DNA of 16,025 nucleotides from Acidobacteriota bacterium. GTDB taxonomy: Bacteria > Acidobacteriota > Vicinamibacteria > Vicinamibacterales > JAKQTR01. Shown in pieces: positions 14,641 to 16,025 of the stretch. How positions within the stretch are numbered: position 1 is the stretch's first letter; every line of letters begins with the position of its first letter. Both the position numbers and the translations under genes were made by a program. Location: NCBI GenBank assembly GCA_026393735.1, contig JAPKZP010000641.1, positions 1 through 16,025 of the forward strand. Direction: 5' to 3'. Under the pieces are notes generated by a model, which saw nothing but the letters and a program-made list of their open reading frames with translations, was not told where the DNA came from and ran no database searches.

Positions 14641-16025
14641 TCAGAACCCGATGACCAGGCCCAGCAGCACCACCAGCACACCGACGATGTAGGCGAGGTA
14701 CGCATTGATGGAACCGGACTGCAGCGCGCGCACGCAACCGGCGGCCGCCTGCGTCGCGCGAATCAGCGGGCCGTAGAGCATCCGCTGGAACCACGGGTGC
14801 AGCTCGGTCCGGAACGTCATGGCGCGGACGTGGTACGGCGCGTCCGGGTGCACGACGATCGACACGTCGTCGGTCGGGCGGTACAGCTCACCGAAGATGC
14901 GTCGCAGCGGTTCGGCGAATGCCGTGGACGTGTACTCCATGCGCGGCGTCTGCGTGATGCGGCCGCAGCCCCAGGTCTCGGTGATGCGGCACGACCGGCG
15001 GGCGGCAACGCGAACGGCCAGCCAGGAGGCGACGAGCACGCCGGTCAGCACGGCCATGATGGCGATGGGCGAGACGCGGGCCATGTCGTGCGGCGTTTGA
15101 ACCGTCAGGCCCAGCGCGAACGACGCACTCGCCGGCGGCATGCCGGCAAGGCCGGCGAGCACGCCGTTGATCGTCGAGAGCACCGGAATCGTGAGGATCG
15201 CCCGCAGCGGGCAGGCCAGTGCCAGCGCGGTCATGCCGAGCCGCATCGGCCACGCCGCTTCGTGCGCCTGGGCGGCGTGGCCGGATCGCGCGATCGCCAG
15301 GAACGGAATGCCGAACGCCTTCACGAACGTGGCGGCAGCCAGTCCGCCCGTGAGCGCCAGCGCGCCGACGCCCAGCGTGAGGACGATGGCGATGGACGCC
15401 CGCGAACTCGCCACGCCCGGCAGGAACGACTGGAACAGCAACCACTCGGAGACGAACCCGTTGAACGGCGGAAGTGCGGCAATGGCGAGAGAGCCCACCA
15501 GGAACGTCGCCGCGGTCCACGGCATCCGCTTCACCAGGCCGCCCAGCCGGTTCATGTTGCGTTCGCCCGTGGCGTGCAGCACCGACCCGGCGCCGAGGAA
15601 CAGCACGCCCTTGAAGGCCGCGTGGTTCACGACGTGCAGCAGCGCGGCGGCGAACGACAGCGCGGCGGCCTCCGGCTGCGCCAGGCTCAGGAAGAGAAAC
15701 CCCGCCCCGAGGCCCAGGAAGATGAGCCCGACGTTCTCGACGGTCGAGTACGCGAGCAGCCGCTTGAGATCGTCGTCGACCAGCGCGTAGAGCACACCCG
15801 TCAGCGCGGTCGCGGCGCCGACGCCGACCAGCACGGCGCCCCACCAGAGCGGGCCGCCGCCCATCAGATCCAGGCACACGCGCAGGACGCCGTAGATGCC
15901 GAGCTTCACCATCGCCGCCGACATGAGCGCCGACACGTGGCTGGGCGCCGCCGGGTGCGCCCGCGGGAGCCATACGTGCACGGGGACGACGCCGGCCTTC
16001 GAACCGAACCCGGCGAGCGCGAGCA
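14641..16025 (-). CDS. hyfB: Hydrogenase-4 subunit B-like / NuoL-like proton-pumping subunit, 5' end outside the window
   Basis: The frame is open to the right edge; about 460 C-terminal residues are present. It begins inside the conserved segment GFGSKAGVVPVHVWLPRAHP, whose lysine belongs to the ion path. It continues with SALMSAAMVKLGIYGVLR, DDDLKRLLAYSTVENVGLI and NHAAFKGVLFLGAGSVLHATG, all typical of HyfB and related antiporter-like subunits. A polar segment near the C-terminus (CRITETWGCGRITQTPRMEY) is also characteristic of HyfB. In E. coli HyfB the GFGTKAG motif is near residue 210, so about 210 residues should lie outside the window and the protein looks full length. It is the first operon gene seen here and precedes hyfC by 16-25 nt. 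The operon promoter is not in the window. Confidence 0.9.
   Translation of the reverse strand, partial: LALAGFGSKAGVVPVHVWLPRAHPAAPSHVSALMSAAMVKLGIYGVLRVCLDLMGGGPLWWGAVLVGVGAATALTGVLYALVDDDLKRLLAYSTVENVGLIFLGLGAGFLFLSLAQPEAAALSFAAALLHVVNHAAFKGVLFLGAGSVLHATGERNMNRLGGLVKRMPWTAATFLVGSLAIAALPPFNGFVSEWLLFQSFLPGVASSRASIAIVLTLGVGALALTGGLAAATFVKAFGIPFLAIARSGHAAQAHEAAWPMRLGMTALALACPLRAILTIPVLSTINGVLAGLAGMPPASASFALGLTVQTPHDMARVSPIAIMAVLTGVLVASWLAVRVAARRSCRITETWGCGRITQTPRMEYTSTAFAEPLRRIFGELYRPTDDVSIVVHPDAPYHVRAMTFRTELHPWFQRMLYGPLIRATQAAAGCVRALQSGSINAYLAYIVGVLVVLLGLVIGF

Noticed and set aside
10190..16025. Genuine [NiFe] hydrogenase-4 or formate hydrogenlyase operon
   Set aside because: The large subunit lacks all four metal-ligand cysteines, and no formate dehydrogenase, small subunit or maturation gene is seen in the window.

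Overview
The window is GC-rich, densely coded bacterial DNA. The gene content fits a soil- or sediment-type bacterium: a class I Fe-S fumarase, an MFSD1-like transporter, a DUF362 protein, and an ABC-2-type exporter of the PF16962 kind. Acidobacteriota (Vicinamibacteria-like) is my best guess from general gene style, but this is inference; no rRNA or marker gene is present to fix it. I see no tRNA, rRNA, CRISPR array, insertion sequence or phage gene.

Layout, left to right. Positions 1-114 look like a divergent promoter region with a perfect 19-bp-arm palindrome. Then come bioY (+), a short convergent gap filled by a hairpin and a 27-bp tandem repeat, and a secreted-looking SAM methyltransferase (-). 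Divergent from the latter is a class I fumarate hydratase (+) broken by an internal deletion, followed by an MFSD1-like MFS transporter (+). A secreted TPR protein (-) and a DUF362 protein (+) diverge from a 105-bp gap. An ABC exporter pair, ATPase plus permease (+), follows. The rest is on the minus strand: an EamA-type exporter, then upstream of it a five-gene operon that reads right to left from beyond the window edge: hyfB-like, hyfC-like, hyfE-like, hyfF-like, and a NuoC/NuoD-type large subunit.

The right-hand 6 kb is the most interesting part. It encodes the membrane arm and large subunit of an energy-converting-hydrogenase-related (Ehr-type) complex. The large subunit has the hydrogenase-like frame, but all four expected [NiFe]-ligand cysteines are replaced (Ser231, Ser234, Ser519, Gly522), and the protein ends just after the second motif. 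It therefore should not be a hydrogenase; it is more likely a complex I-like ion-translocating complex with an unknown redox partner. The small Fe-S subunit (HyfI/NuoB-like) that normally follows the large subunit is absent here.

Two genes carry internal deletions at short repeats. The fumarase has lost about 60 residues, including a cluster cysteine, with a frame change. The HyfC/NuoH-like subunit has lost about 70 residues in frame, including the conserved loop that lines the quinone or active-site region. Either both are real lesions or the assembly collapsed at microhomologies; read mapping would decide. A further pattern is a -10-like hexamer placed 7-8 nt before several start codons without a Shine-Dalgarno sequence, which suggests leaderless transcripts, while genes inside operons show ribosome-binding sites or stop/start coupling.
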